From: Amyelois transitella | Lineage: Eukaryota; Arthropoda; Insecta; Lepidoptera; Pyralidae | Length of the DNA stretch: 64,000 nt | NCBI RefSeq assembly: GCF_032362555.1 | Contig: NC_083525.1 | Span: 2,093,501-2,157,500, forward strand | Direction of reading: 5' to 3' | Shown here: positions 10,301 to 20,240 of the stretch, piece by piece | How positions within the stretch are numbered: the stretch's first letter is position 1 | Layout: every line of letters begins with the position of its first letter | The notes under the pieces: model-generated | Seen by the model: only the letters and a program-made list of their open reading frames with translations | Told to the model about the DNA's origin: nothing | Database searches by the model: none | Made by a program: the position numbers and the translations under genes

Positions 10301-11506
10301 AGTCGTGCCGGCAATATCCAGCTTGCACTCTCTGGTTGTAGAAGTAAACACACTATTTTGCACCTTATCTTGTGCAGCCAATGGTGAAAACAGATTTTTC
10401 GTTAAGGATGGTACTAGCCACACGTTGTTCAAAGTTATTATTTCTTTCTGCCCATTGACATTTGATTCCACCTCTACAGAACCCGTTCCTAAAGCTGGTA
10501 TTGTAGTTCCATCTGCCGTATTGACAGTGTGATCTGAATCAAATTCATGAAAATCATTGAAGAAACTTTTCTTGACAGCAATGTGTACCGTCGCGCCGTT
10601 ATCAACGTACCAATTTTCTCTATCTTGCATCTGATTATTAGAGCAAGCATTTACCATTAACGAAATCTGTTGCACTTGCTTAGACTTTGAACTGGATGCT
10701 GATGTGCCTGAAGTTGGTTTTGGTGGCCTCCCGTCCTTAATCCACTTCTTACACTTCCGAACTCTATGTCCTTTTCCCGAACAATAGTTACAGATCAGTT
10801 GTTCATCCACAGTCTTTTTTCCTTTACGTTCATTAGGTGTAATCACTAGCGTCTCTTGTTTTGAGTCTGACTCTTGACTACCTAACTCTCTTTCGAACGT
10901 ACACAGATGACTCGTCAAACTATCGATCGTTCTGTCTGACTGTTTGAGCATTAGCCAACTTGACTTAAAGTTAAAATATTTGTCATCAAGCGTATCTAAG
11001 ACTTTACATATGAGGAACATTTCAGGGAGTTTAGCGTCAGGGTCGATTTTTGAAATCTCTACCTTTAATTCTGTCCATAAATTTTTGAGATGTGACATAT
11101 GTGTTGGAATGTCATCTTCTTTCTTATGCCGAAACCCAAAGAATTCTAAACATAAATTATACGCTCTGTCGTCTGTTTGTCCATCAAATAGTCTATGCAG
11201 CTCTTGCCAAACTTCATGTGCGGTTCTAAATCTCATAACTTTTTTGAGTGTATCCTCTGACATATTGGTTGTTAACATGAGTAGAGCACCACTCTCAGTC
11301 CGCCTATATTTAGCCATCGCAGAATTATAGGTGCTGATTTCGGCGTCACCTGCTCCGTCATTAAGAATAGGTTTCATAAGCTTACCCTCTACTGCTTCTA
11401 AAGCACCTTCCGTGCCTTCAAGCATAATAGAAATTTTATATTTCCAGGTAGCCCAGTTTTCCTTTCCTGTTAACTTTCCAATTTCAATTTTTGTAGAAAA
11501 ATCCAT
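7394..11506 (-). CDS. copia gag-pol polyprotein, about 1370 aa
   Basis: Start placed at MDFSTKIEIGKLTGKENW (11504-11506), the usual copia Gag head; the frame is open further upstream into the LTR. Parts in order: Gag with a UBN2-type region; a CCHC zinc knuckle CNYCSGKGHRVRKC at about residues 239-252; an aspartic protease at about 300; the GAG-pre-integrase zinc region (LYHERLAHQ...CEGC, about 440-490); the integrase core (HTDVCGPF...DNGGEF); reverse transcriptase with KARLVAKGF and YVDDG; and RNase H (GYSDADHGGD). The domain order protease-integrase-RT-RNase H is that of Ty1/copia (Pseudoviridae). The single frame looks whole. Known copia elements make Gag from a spliced or processed product. 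Confidence 0.95.
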   Translation of the reverse strand: MDFSTKIEIGKLTGKENWATWKYKISIMLEGTEGALEAVEGKLMKPILNDGAGDAEISTYNSAMAKYRRTESGALLMLTTNMSEDTLKKVMRFRTAHEVWQELHRLFDGQTDDRAYNLCLEFFGFRHKKEDDIPTHMSHLKNLWTELKVEISKIDPDAKLPEMFLICKVLDTLDDKYFNFKSSWLMLKQSDRTIDSLTSHLCTFERELGSQESDSKQETLVITPNERKGKKTVDEQLICNYCSGKGHRVRKCKKWIKDGRPPKPTSGTSASSSKSKQVQQISLMVNACSNNQMQDRENWYVDNGATVHIAVKKSFFNDFHEFDSDHTVNTADGTTIPALGTGSVEVESNVNGQKEIITLNNVWLVPSLTKNLFSPLAAQDKVQNSVFTSTTRECKLDIAGTTKVVGSRSHCGGLYKLEIKTIVPTKHSAIEINAVTGSNLLQLYHERLAHQDKRHVIRVVKRELGIQLSPDKMTCEGCIYGKSHRKPFGTRERAKAVGELIHTDVCGPFAKSISKYQYYVLFKDDYSSYRMVYFIRHKSEVKDKLLLMLQEVKNAGHTVKTLLSDNGGEFNNENVRKILQRYGIQQRLTMPYTPEQNGCSERENRTLVEAARSIMHARGELPQVLWAELINTVTYLLNRTGPTREADKVPYELWFGKKPKISHLKIVGSTCYAHVPKQNRKKMEKKAIKGILVGYENDDGYRVWDGVKTLKSRDITFESDVEFKTIINNPISSEGAPNNDYCENIQELPENADRLDHGLEGENSLTREDQDQRIQDRENSEVTPTMIDNPHYNSRESLHEEEVFVDADQNQLEIVEPLETEVEPRYNLRDRSTILRPKKFDDYVCFVGVERFPETYKEALEREDRAEWQKAMASELKSLEDNEVWTLCDLPPNKRALPCKWVFTIKRQPDGTIDKYKARLVAKGFKQRKGIDYEQTYSPVARMATIRALLSVSAKEKLHLMQFDVSTAFLNGKVEEEIYMSQPDGFSDGTSKVCRLKRSLYGLKQAPRCWNSCFAEILLEKGFVQSSSDNCLFTKIMKGKKILITLYVDDGLVATTDEALAHQFLKELGSTIKITIKPASYYLGLEIERSEDSSVYVKQEAYTRKILDRFRMSECNPVSTPIERNQISELGKVRNGDSEKQFPYREAVGALAYLMTGTRPDIAYAVGVVSRKLENPTESDWLRVKRIFRYLKGTISFGLRYEANSVRNLVEGYSDADHGGDDMTGRSTTGVACLFAGGAVSWLSQRQPSVAISTTEAEIVAASEGARELVWLQRIFSQLTCLENVPTLKVDNEAAIQLANNPVFHKRTKHIRVRHFFVRETVQEGLVHIMKTSSVEQLADLLTKAVPKPRLIKLRANLGLQTFLASEGKY

Positions 11507-11543
11507 GATACTTCGCTTCGATCTTCCAGTGGGGCACAGAACC

Positions 11544-11766
11544 TGATAAAGGCTGAGAATCGTTACCTGCAGTGGAATAGAAGCCCGCGTAGCACACAAT
11601 AGATTTTATACTTTTATTTTAAATACACTACACAATATAATAGATATATTTTATTGAGTTATAAAGATATTAGAATATTCACACATCACAGTTTTTTTTC
11701 AGAAGTCACGAGTGACATGACAGTGTCTTTCTTTTTATTTCTTGCTTGTGCTATACAACCTTAATA
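11544..11766 (-). repeat. copia 5' LTR
   Basis: 223 bp partner of 7177-7399; followed on the plus strand by the ATGCT target copy. Confidence 0.93.
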
Positions 11767-11810
11767 ATGCTGAGGATTGGAGTTGATGATGATGGAGAAG
11801 GTTGCTTCCA

Positions 11811-11828
11811 ATCACGTCGGGGTCACCA
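11811..11828 (-). other. primer binding site, tRNA-Trp type
   Basis: The plus strand reads ATCACGTCGGGGTCACCA, which is the 3' end of an animal tRNA-Trp including CCA. On the element's own (minus) strand this is an 18-nt complementary primer site one base after the LTR. Confidence 0.8.
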
Positions 11829-11829
11829 A

Positions 11830-12084
11830 TGTAGCGGGAGCGATGATTCGGCTCGACCGCCACCAAAGGGAAGATCTTCCGCCAGGCTAGGTGTTATGCC
11901 TGGGGAACCGCGGCTTCGACGATGTTGTGTCGGAGGTTGTATATATAGCTCCAATCCGTGAAATCTTTGAAATCGCGTTCTAGATACTTCGCTGCTATTG
12001 GTTGAGCGCGTCAATTTCTTCGCGATGATTGACAGTTGTTGTTGATTTGATGTTGTTGACGAGTGGCGTAGAGATGTCGCCACA
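11830..12084 (-). repeat. 5' LTR of TRIM-like element
   Basis: 255 bp partner of 6507-6761; repeated as 36360-36614 in the second unit of the big duplication. Confidence 0.9.
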
Positions 12085-12445
12085 ACATTTATTTCTAAAA
12101 TGTTTTTATCGCATGAAAAAGTTAATACTCCCAACGCTTCATATCTAAATTTAAAAAAAAATTCTGGATTGAATCATTAACATATTGCTATTAAAAAATC
12201 GATATTTATGCCTTGAATAATCGATTATTCAATTAAACGATCTCAGATCGCCATCCCTAGCTAGTAACGTTCAATAAAATAACGGACGAACAAAGGAAGG
12301 ATTTAAACAGTGTGAACTTCATGCAATTGATTTTTTGAAGAACAATTTACTGAAACCTTTGCTTATTCATCTATTATTCGGAAAGTATATAGTTAAATAT
12401 TATTTAAGTGTTATTGACTCTAAATATCGCCTTATTACATTGAAA
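12085..12445. promoter_or_regulatory. presumed promoter and 5' UTR of the S/T-P gene
   Basis: Sequence between the TRIM-like LTR (ends 12084) and the ATG at 12446. It is AT-rich with two ATCGAT-type motifs at about 12197-12240. No TATA box stands out. The LTR insertion lies within about 360 bp of the start codon and may touch upstream control. Confidence 0.35.
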
Positions 12446-14377
12446 ATGAAGGACCCTTTTGCATCGGACGCTGGGATCGATTCCCCATCACACAGCCTGA
12501 AAAATGTTGATGGATGTTATAATAATAGCCTTTTTAAGGGAAAAACATTCGCTAATTCACGCCGTGCCTTGCAGTCTGGCGCTGAGAAGATTTCCAGAAC
12601 ATTTAGGAGTGTCAGGAACACATTTGGGAACTTGTCTCAGGTAAGATATACCATATAATGAAATAATGAAAAAATAATAAATATTACATACATACATACA
12701 TATGGTCACGTCTATATCCCTTACGGGGTAGACAGAGCCAACACTCTTGAAAAGACTGAATGGCCATGTTCAGCTATTTGGCTAAATGATAGAATTGAGA
12801 TTCAAATAGTAACAGGTTGCTAGCCCATCGCTTAAAAAAGAATCCCAAGTTTGTAAGCCTATCTCTTAGTCGCTTTTTACGACATCCAAGGGAAAGAGAT
12901 GGAGTGGTTCTATTCCTGGGCACCACACGGCACACATAATAAATATTGACGAGAAGATTTCTTAGGGAGAACTTATAAACTACCAAAGTACTGAGTAGAT
13001 TTATGTAACATAGGTTCTCTGTTTTACAAAGCAGTTTCTTAAGAATTCAATAATGTAGTACAATGTGAATGTGGGATCCATCAGCAATCAGCTTTTTTGA
13101 TTTTTGTTAAAAAAATCTGATCTTTTACAATAAGAATATACCAGTGAACTGGTTTGTTAAACAAAATCTTATTTGTTAATATGTTTTGTATGATATTAGC
13201 ATTTGAGGCTGGCTGGCAGACGCAGGCATCGGTTAGCTGAGATGGGGTCACCATGCCGGGCTCCTTCTACGCCTGTTATGAAGAAAAAGGTAAATATCCA
13301 TTTTTATTGAAATTTAACATATAATTATTTAGTGAGGATTCCCGTAAACCCCGCAGGAATGAAAATTATTATTAGGATTTTTCTAACACATACAGGCAAT
13401 ACTAGAGTTTGGATAAACCTGCCGTCTTACTGCCATCATTATTTTCTTTTTAATATTTCAGGTTCTTGGCAGAAGTCCAGCCAAACTGTACAGCCCGTTT
13501 GGCATTGAAACGCCTCACAGCCGCGACTTCAGGATGTCTCCGTACATGCCCGACACTCCAGAACATGGGTTTGTATATGATTTCGATTCTGGTATAAATA
13601 TTTTTTATTTAATGTACCATCTTTATTTGTATTAAGTAATAAAGTATATTATTTAATATTAACTTAAATTTAAGTACTCCATTGTTTACTCCTGCTTTAT
13701 GCATTTAATAGTTAAATATAAAGACCATAAGTGATTCTATCTGTACTTTACTATATGACAATTTAATAAATTAGATGCATCAAATGACAATTTATGGAGT
13801 GGACGTATAATTTAGTTAAAGCCACGCCCATCACGGTAATTGGTGGTTACTTATTCAAAAACTGGGCTCCATTCTGTTCTACTTAAGCACTTATTTTGTA
13901 ACTTAAGGCTTATAAAGTTAGATTTATGAAGTTATGAACGATTTAAGTGATCGCTTGCACGCAATAACGTAGTTGAAATAAACTTGATTATTTTGTCACT
14001 TATTCTGATAAACAGACAAATAAATATACATAGCTCCGTACATGGGCAGGAAATACGTGTATGTTTTTATTTTTATTTCAAAAGTCGATTCCGGTGCGTA
14101 TGTAAGTAGTCTTGCTGTAACTGGCACTATGTCACGCCTCTTTCCCGGAGGGGTAGACAAGTTATTTAATTTGTAAATTTTTCAAATACTTACCACTAAC
14201 CTAGTTAATAATTTGCTGGCTGTTGTCTTTGATTAAAAAAAACTGGAATTAAACAAATAATGCGCAACATTACAACAAATATGTGATTTTTTCAGTTTAT
14301 CGCCGAAACGTCACAAAAGCATAGCGCAGTCATGGCATCTGCTGTCCAAGAAACGGCCGCGGGTTCTCTTCCATTGA
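12446..14377 (+). CDS. small basic S/T-P-rich protein of unknown function, 157 aa, four exons (unit 1)
   Basis: Exons 12446-12640, 13200-13289, 13462-13568 and 14296-14377 join in phase (donors GTAAGA, GTAAAT, GTTTGT; acceptors ATTAG, TTCAG, TTCAG) to 157 codons plus TGA. Start chosen at MKDPFASDAGIDSPS; the frame extends upstream but without conserved-looking sequence. The protein is basic. It has SRRALQSGAEKISRTFRSVR (a helical stretch), LRLAGRRRHRLAEM, then LGRSPAKLYSPFGIETP and a basic tail LSKKRPRVLFH. At least nine Ser/Thr-Pro sites (SPS, GSPC, STPV, RSPA, YSPF, ETPH, MSPY, DTPE, LSPK) with nearby basic residues suggest a nuclear target of cyclin-dependent kinases. No family recognised. 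The exon 3 donor was picked because only it keeps the last exon open. AATAAA at 14467 is a likely poly(A) signal. The TRIM-like LTR ends about 360 bp upstream of its ATG. Confidence 0.72.
12687..12934 (+). repeat. family A repeat in S/T-P gene intron 1
   Basis: A nearly full copy: ACATACATACATATGGTCACG head, CCCTTACGGGGTAGACAGAG, body blocks, and a CACCACACGGCAC tail. Counterpart 37217-37464. Confidence 0.85.
14125..14158 (-). repeat. short RTE-like LINE 3' tip
   Basis: TCACGCCTCTTTCCCGGAGG followed by GGTAGAC is the reverse complement of the SAYPSGKEA-stop end seen at 21925-22168. Only the tip is present. Confidence 0.5.
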
Positions 14378-14487
14378 TCCGTCTAATGTACCAAAACAAG
14401 AGGTGAATTTATATGTAATGTTTCCTAAATTTTGAAAGATTTCGAAATATTTCCAAACATTGTTACAATAAATATTATATAACATGA

Positions 14488-14598
14488 ATACCTATTATCA
14501 CGTCTTTACCCTGTAATGGAACAGGGTAGGCAGAGCCAACAGTCTCGAAAAGAGAGACAGATAGCTAGCCCATCGCCTAAAAGAAGAATCCCAAGTTT
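14488..14598 (+). repeat. shortened family A repeat
   Basis: ATCACGTCTTTACCCTGTAA, GGGTAGGCAGAGCCAACAGT, then CTAGCCCATCGCCTAAAAGA with the middle missing. Counterpart 39018-39128. Confidence 0.65.
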
Positions 14599-14616
14599 AT
14601 TATATAAGTTATATAA

Positions 14617-14690
14617 TATTAGTTGAAATATATACGGGAGAACAGATAGAGCTAGCCCCATAGTAAGTTAGAGACTTGTGCTATGGGTTA
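14617..14690 (-). repeat. fragment related to the tRNA-derived SINE (family C) tail
   Basis: ATATATACGGGAGAACAGAT ... GTAAGTTAGAGACTTGTG resembles the 3' part of family C (29431-29664). No tRNA-like head. Confidence 0.4.
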
Positions 14691-14914
14691 CTGGAAATTA
14701 TTTTTAGAATGTAGAAGTTTATCAGACAAAAAAATATTTTAAATGCATTAGATTTTAAAAGTTTATATCTTTTATATACAATGAGAAATCTTTATAGAAA
14801 TTTAGGAAACTTACATCATCTCTTATAATATTGTAACCCACCGTTTAATTTAAGATGCTTTGAATGGTTTGTCGAGTGTAGTGACGTGCATAACATACAA
14901 ACAGACTGGATCTA

Positions 14915-15005
14915 CCCTATTCTACCTTTTATCCCTTATGGGTTGGACAGAGCCAATAGTCTCGAAAAATATAGAGACAGGTTGCTGGCCCATCGCAGAA
15001 TATTT
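14915..15005 (+). repeat. partial family A repeat
   Basis: TTTTATCCCTTATGGGTTGG, AGAGCCAATAGTCTCGAAAA and ACAGGTTGCTGGCCCATCGC in family order. Counterpart 39445-39535. Confidence 0.55.
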
Positions 15006-16527
15006 TACTGTAGAAACAAATTTTAATCCTAAGTATGTATAATTTATTCGCTTTGCCAAATATTTAATTGAAATCCAAATTTTCTCTTAGAAATGAAAGC
15101 GAAAACGATTTTTTTTGTCAAAGCAACAAATGGTAGATTTTATGCACGTCACAGGAAGGCTTGATAGAAGGCTGGAAGGAAATAATCTAATTCAAAATAT
15201 TTTTATATAATTTTATTTATCATCAATCCCAAATGAACCTCTATTGTTCATTCGTGTTATTTTATTTCTGAATAAAAGTATTTTTTTAAACCATAATTTT
15301 AATGTTTTTATAATAGCTTCAAGCCTTCTATAGCCGTTTTTATGCAATTGGTGCTAAATGTCATGTAATTGTATTAGCTTCTCTGCTAATGCATCTGGAA
15401 TGGGGCTTATGTAATATATATTATATTCTATATGAAAAGGACTGAACATTATTCTTCCTGAAGTTTCAAGTATATTATGTAAGTATGTAGAATTTTTATA
15501 ATTCCCATTTTCATAATTTCAACAATTATTGTTCAATGTGAAAAGAAAAATGAATCAGAAATAACCGGTTATTATGTTAATGCCTTGTTTTTCTCATTGT
15601 GGCAAGTAAAATTCTAAATTTCTTGTGTTTGAGTAAAAAAATAATAACATAAGCACTTACACTAAATTACATCTGGTTTATAGCTTATTTTGCAAGCTGG
15701 CATTTGGCAAACTATAGAATATATTATTTTTTTATTAATATTATTATATGGTATATTAATAACAACAAGTATTAAAGTCATATCCAGTATTAAAAATGCC
15801 AAAATTGTATCGTAAAATTGCGAGAAAGGTGATGTATTTACTACGCTTCGCTACGACAATATTAGTCTGCTAACGCTTAGTTTTAAGTGGTATAAGATGC
15901 CTATAATATTTTATAATTGATGTAATAATATTTAGGTTTTTTAAAAAGTTATTTATTAAGAACAAAAGTAGTCGCAGGAAAATGTTTTTCCAACGCTACT
16001 TAACAGGTTTTAGTGTTTTTGTAAAGAGTGATTTTATTTCGTAGGTATCCAATAATAAATTGTGTAAGACTGATTTATCAGTAATCGATATACACATAGC
16101 ATTTTTTAGATGTTTTTCAATAATTTGGCAAATTTATTTTTGTATAGATAGGAGTATGAAATACCAGTCATTAAATTTGTTTTTTTTTCTGATGCAAGTC
16201 TTCATTTATTCAAGACTTATTTTTATTCTTTAGGTAGTTGTCTAACTAAATATAATTACAATTTCACTATTAATTTCAACTATTTCTATATAATGCTGCA
16301 GAAACGATAATATAAATGTACCTAAATCTTTTCTTACAATGCTAGAGTAATACCAATTTATGTCATTATGTCGAAGGGTTTATTTAACCCTGCCAATGTG
16401 TGTATTTATTAATTAGTAAAAGGCGTCTTTATGAAAAGTACTTATCTAAATTTTCACAGCAAAATTATGAAACAGAATAATTTTCCTTAGAAATCGGAAG
16501 AATCGATTTTTTTATTTTTTAAATACT

Positions 16528-17188
16528 TACATAAAATCACGCTTTTTTCCGAAGGGGTAGGCAGAGACTACATTACTTATTATATTAATTACTAGCCTCG
16601 ATCTCTGCATACTTCTTTCGCTTCGTCCACATTCATAACTCTCTTCATGCAAGCTCTGCGCTTTCGGGTTAGTACTCTTGACCTGACCTTTTGCCAGGAC
16701 TCCACACTCTCCTTGTATATTTGCTTAGTCAATCAGCTTTCTTGCTCTCCAAATGACCAAACCCTTTTCTATTCCTTGTACTACATCTTCTTTCACATCA
16801 CAACATCCCTTCTCTCGCTGTTCCTTATCCTGTCACTCAATTTAACACTGATCATACTCCTTAACGCTCTCATTTCCGTATTCTGCTTTCGTGCTTCTTT
16901 TGCCACACCCAACTTTCACTCCCATACATTAATGTCGGGATCAACATGCCCACATGCACAGCCAGGCGAGTCTTTTTGGACTATCTCTGACTGTTCGCAA
17001 AAGCATGTACCTAATGCTCCATTCACCAAGTTTACCGCGTTCACTCTCCTTTCAATATCTATCACACTTTCTATCTGATGTAAACTTTGATCTTAGATAT
17101 ACCTACAAACCTCTTTCACTTGCTCGACTTTTTCTCCTCCAATATTACTGCTATTATCTCCTACAATATGCTGAAATTTTCTTTTCCA
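16528..17188 (-). mobile_element. decayed 3' part of an RTE-like LINE
   Basis: Read on the minus strand, broken frames give ERRVNAVNLVNGALG, QIYKESVESWQKVRS and RRACMKRVMNVDEAKEVCRD in the order of the C-terminal end of the long endonuclease/reverse-transcriptase frame of moth RTE-type LINEs. The plus-strand left end has the GCCTTTTTCC-GAAGGGGTAGG tip. The 5' part is missing and many stops interrupt it, so it is an old, dead copy. Counterpart 41056-41716. The clade call is by memory. Confidence 0.65.
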
Positions 17189-18915
17189 TTTAAAAAAAAA
17201 TATTATTTTTTTGTATGGTATTTATTGATCTTCAACACACTTCTGTTTTTGAGTAATTACATATTATAGTTATTAATTTTGGGATGTCTTATGCACAGAG
17301 CTGTGAAAGTTTAGATATTGTTTAAAAGCCATCATTATTCAAGTTGAGGCTGCTCGTGTTTAGTAAAAAAAAGGCTGTATTTGTAAAGTAGCGGACTGTA
17401 TAAGATATGCTTATTTTTTCAAAGTAGTAGGTATGTGGTATATGAGGCTCAACATCACTGATGTACTTATTTGTTTATTTCTATATTGAATATCTACAAT
17501 GTAATAAGACATTTAATAATATAATGTTTTTCTACGATATGAATTGTTTTATTTTAAAAAAAACTTCTTTATATTATATATTTTTATTACAAATTATATC
17601 CAGTTTGGCGCTGATAAAATTCAACAATTTTTACGTCGATAACAAAAACACCTAACTAACGTAAACCTATCAAACATTTACTTTTAAATTTTACTTATAG
17701 TTAAAAGTATGGCAAAACGAAAACCACTGGCGGCCTGCATAAAAAAAAAATAGTACCTACATACTTTTGTTCGTAAGTGTACCACAAAATATGTTAATAG
17801 TTAAAAAAAAAAATACGAAATTTTGCCTTAAAATTACTAAATTCAGACGCCAGTGAATCTTCGTCCATGAACTGTACAACATAACATTATTTTATCACTG
17901 ATTCCAGGCAAATATCCTTTACTTATTTTAATACGTATGTATAAAACTTAAAGAGTGTTACCTATTAAAGAAAACAGTATTTTTACAAATCTAAGAGTTC
18001 CTAATTAGTTTTTATACAATATGAAATGAATGATGAAAATATTATCAAACTGAAAATAATTACAAATGCTATAGTGACTATGAAAGTGAATATGAAAAAA
18101 AATATATTTATACTACCTAGTCATAAATGCGTAACCTGTGTCTCTCACAAACTTTGAGGACTAAACTTCTGAACAGTTATTCTGGAGTGGCAGTTGTAAA
18201 TTTATTTTGTAACTATATGTAGCTTTTACTAGAAAACAGATTTTTCGCAAATTCCACTGGAACTTTATTACGCAACCATTTTGAGTATTCGCTGCGTGGC
18301 CGTTTTAAAAAACGTTTGCAATACGCCAGTGTGGCATGGCCCTTATTCATGATCAGTCCAAAAAGGCCATTAATTAATGCGTCTTAAATTTGATTTCTGA
18401 TTTCTCACTGATGTTATTGTCACAAGATATCTTTACAAATTGAATAAATAAAAACGAATATTTTTGTTAAATGAACTTATGTGTAGCTGGTTCGGGACAA
18501 GTTATAGGTTTGGTAGAGTATCTTAGACTGCTTCTATTAGTTTTTCGTTCGTTTACATAAAACATGTTTACATAAATCACCGATTCATAAATATGCTATT
18601 GTAAAATAGAATTGATATATACTATAATAATATAGCTAGAGAGAGCTTTCTATATTATTATATTTCCAAATTTATTATAACAATTAAAGACTTCTTAGAC
18701 TGTCTCAAACTTAAATCTATTTATAATTATGAAACATACATAATACAGCGTTAACAAATAAGAATATTTAAAAAACCACTAATTGGTACTAATGGTAAGA
18801 AACTATGCTCGTCTTAAAATAATGTCATTCTGTAATAATAGGCAGTTCTACAGTCAAAAGTGAATATACAGGGTGTCTGGTAAATCGCGTTTCATAATTA
18901 AGGACAAAGTAAACC
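17189..18915. other. gene-free AT-rich stretch
   Basis: No coding exon, RNA gene or recognised element. A slightly GC-richer patch at about 18240-18360 (CGCTGCGTGGCCGTTTT, AATACGCCAGTGTGGCATGG) is unexplained. Counterpart 41717-43443. Confidence 0.45.
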
Positions 18916-18919
18916 CAAA

Positions 18920-18990
18920 CATCATCAACCGAGTCTTTACAAAGACTGTTGGCTCTGTTTACCCCGCAAGGGATATAGATTTTATGTATG
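18920..18990 (-). repeat. family A head fragment
   Basis: GAGTCTTTACAAAGACTGTTGG-like block, then CCCCGCAAGGGATATAGA and TATGTATGTA: the head end only, reverse orientation. Counterpart 43448-43518. Confidence 0.65.
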
Positions 18991-19052
18991 TATGTAAACC
19001 GCACACCGACTAACCGACTCTATTTAAAAAAATTCAATAAAATTCTCTCTAG

Positions 19053-19270
19053 TACATACATACATACATATAATCACGTCTATATCCCTTGCGGGGTAGA
19101 CAGAGCCAACAGTCTTGAATAGACTGATAGGCCACGTTCAGCTGTTTGGCTTTTTGATGGAATTGAGATTAAAATCGTGACGGGTTGCAAGTCCATTGCC
19201 TACAAAAAGAATCCTTTGTTTATAAGTCTATCCCTTAGTCGCCTTTTACGACTTCCGTAGGAAAGACATA
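19053..19270 (+). repeat. family A repeat
   Basis: TACATACATACATACATATA, ATCACGTCTATATCCCTTGC, GGGGTAGACAGAGCC and a CCTTTTACGACTTCCGTAGG end. Counterpart 43581-43798. Confidence 0.85.
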
Positions 19271-19989
19271 TTACCCGAAACGAGAATCATATACTGAGTG
19301 TCCGCTTTTAATATGCGACACTATTTACCAGTACCACGTTATTTTAATAAAACGTGTTAAAAATTTGAGGTAGATTTATATTATGATACTTAATTCAGGC
19401 ACCACTTCTTCACAACAGGTCATCCATAAAATATATGTTTTTATCTATAATATTGTTTAGAAAGTAACTGTTATATTGTGGAGAATTTTTTTTTTAATTT
19501 ACCCAAATTGTGTAAAAATACTTTCATTTGCCAATAAGATCACTCAATTAAGAAAGTGTTTCAAACTTATAGCACTGACATTATGCCCGGTACAGTTGCC
19601 CACAGATAAACTTTACTCTCTTAGTAATATAGGTGCCAGTCTGAAACTTGTATAATACCAAGGATGTTACACTGATTTTCCAAAAATACAGTATTATAAG
19701 CTCAGCTTCAGACAAGTAAATTTTTCAACAACGTATTTTGATTCGAAGCCTTTTATCATAAACTTACTTTATAACAATTGCAGTTTGTACTTAAAGAATA
19801 GGATCGTATCAAAATATCTCGAATGAGATATACAAAAAACTTAAAAATAATTTTCTTAAAAATATATAGTAGGAACGTTAAATTAACGTAACAAAAATAC
19901 ATAAACGCTAAAAGAAATCCGGCCCGGGTCGTCTCGGGAAATTCTGAAACAAAATTTTTGCATTAGAATGTAATAAATGTCAGAAAGCG
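19271..19989. other. gene-free stretch
   Basis: AT-rich, no exon or recognised repeat. Counterpart 43799-44517. Confidence 0.45.
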
Positions 19990-20240
19990 CACCCTGGGCC
20001 CCGTTATCATGCGCAAAAGGTCTTTTCGTAAAATATCACTTTAGCAAAATGTCTTTTTTCGCAGATTGTCTCTGTCGCAAAATATCGCGCCAGGGACTTA
20101 GAATAACATTTGATTTTCAAAGCACAATCATTTATTGGAGTCATCATATAAAATTAGAGATACATTTTGCGAAAGAGACATTTTGCGACCAGGGGACATT
20201 TTACGAAAGAGACCAATTGCATAATGAGCCGCCCCAAAGC
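19990..20240. mobile_element. fold-back MITE-like element
   Basis: Left GGTCTTTTCGTAAAATATCA and right TTTTACGAAAGAGACC (ending 20211) are inverted. Inner blocks (GCAAAATGTCTTTTTTCGCA against TTTTGCGAAAGAGACATTTT) also pair, and outer flanks (CCCCGTTATCATGCGCAA and TTGCATAATGAGCCGCCCC) extend the match. This gives a long hairpin of about 220-250 bp, with short CAAAATGTCTCTTTCG-type units repeated inside each arm. No transposase. The open frame across it (19977-20333) is not a gene. Counterpart 44518-44768. Confidence 0.6.

Larger units (their letters stand above)
7177..11766 (-). mobile_element. Ty1/copia retrotransposon, looks whole, nested in the TRIM-like element
   Basis: LTRs of 223 bp at 7177-7399 and 11544-11766 differ at one site, so the insertion is young (about 0.4% LTR divergence). 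A 5-bp target duplication ATGCT flanks it (7172-7176 and 11767-11771). In the minus orientation the internal region opens with GGTTCTGTGCCCCA, an imperfect relative of the copia-type internal initiator-Met primer site. It closes with a GAGGGAAAG polypurine tract next to the 3' LTR. Total 4,590 bp, with a single long gag-pol frame and no breaks apparent. The orientation is the same as the host element. Confidence 0.93.
6507..12084 (-). mobile_element. TRIM-like LTR retrotransposon, hosting a nested copia element
   Basis: Direct repeats of 255 bp, 6507-6761 and 11830-12084, begin TGTAGCGGG and end GCCACA (TGT...ACA) and differ at about 3 sites. ACAT follows the right end and precedes the left end, consistent with a 4-5 bp target duplication. 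In the minus orientation an 18-nt primer binding site (11811-11828), one base from the 5' LTR, is complementary to the CCA-terminated 3' end of tRNA-Trp. A G-rich polypurine tract abuts the 3' LTR (about 6762-6775). Without the inserted copia element the whole is about 980 bp with about 470 bp of internal sequence, in which I see no gag or pol signature. That is the plan of a terminal-repeat retrotransposon in miniature, non-autonomous by nature. A deletion derivative of a larger element is the alternative. Moderately young, older than its insert. Confidence 0.8.
14378..16527. other. gene-free stretch after the S/T-P gene
   Basis: AT-rich, only the repeat fragments listed separately. No exon with splice context or protein similarity seen. 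The 2-bp indel between the duplicate units lies here (about 15753). Confidence 0.5.

Noticed and set aside
16647-17078. A 143-codon plus-strand open frame as a gene
   Set aside because: It is the antisense of a decayed RTE-like LINE reverse-transcriptase end.
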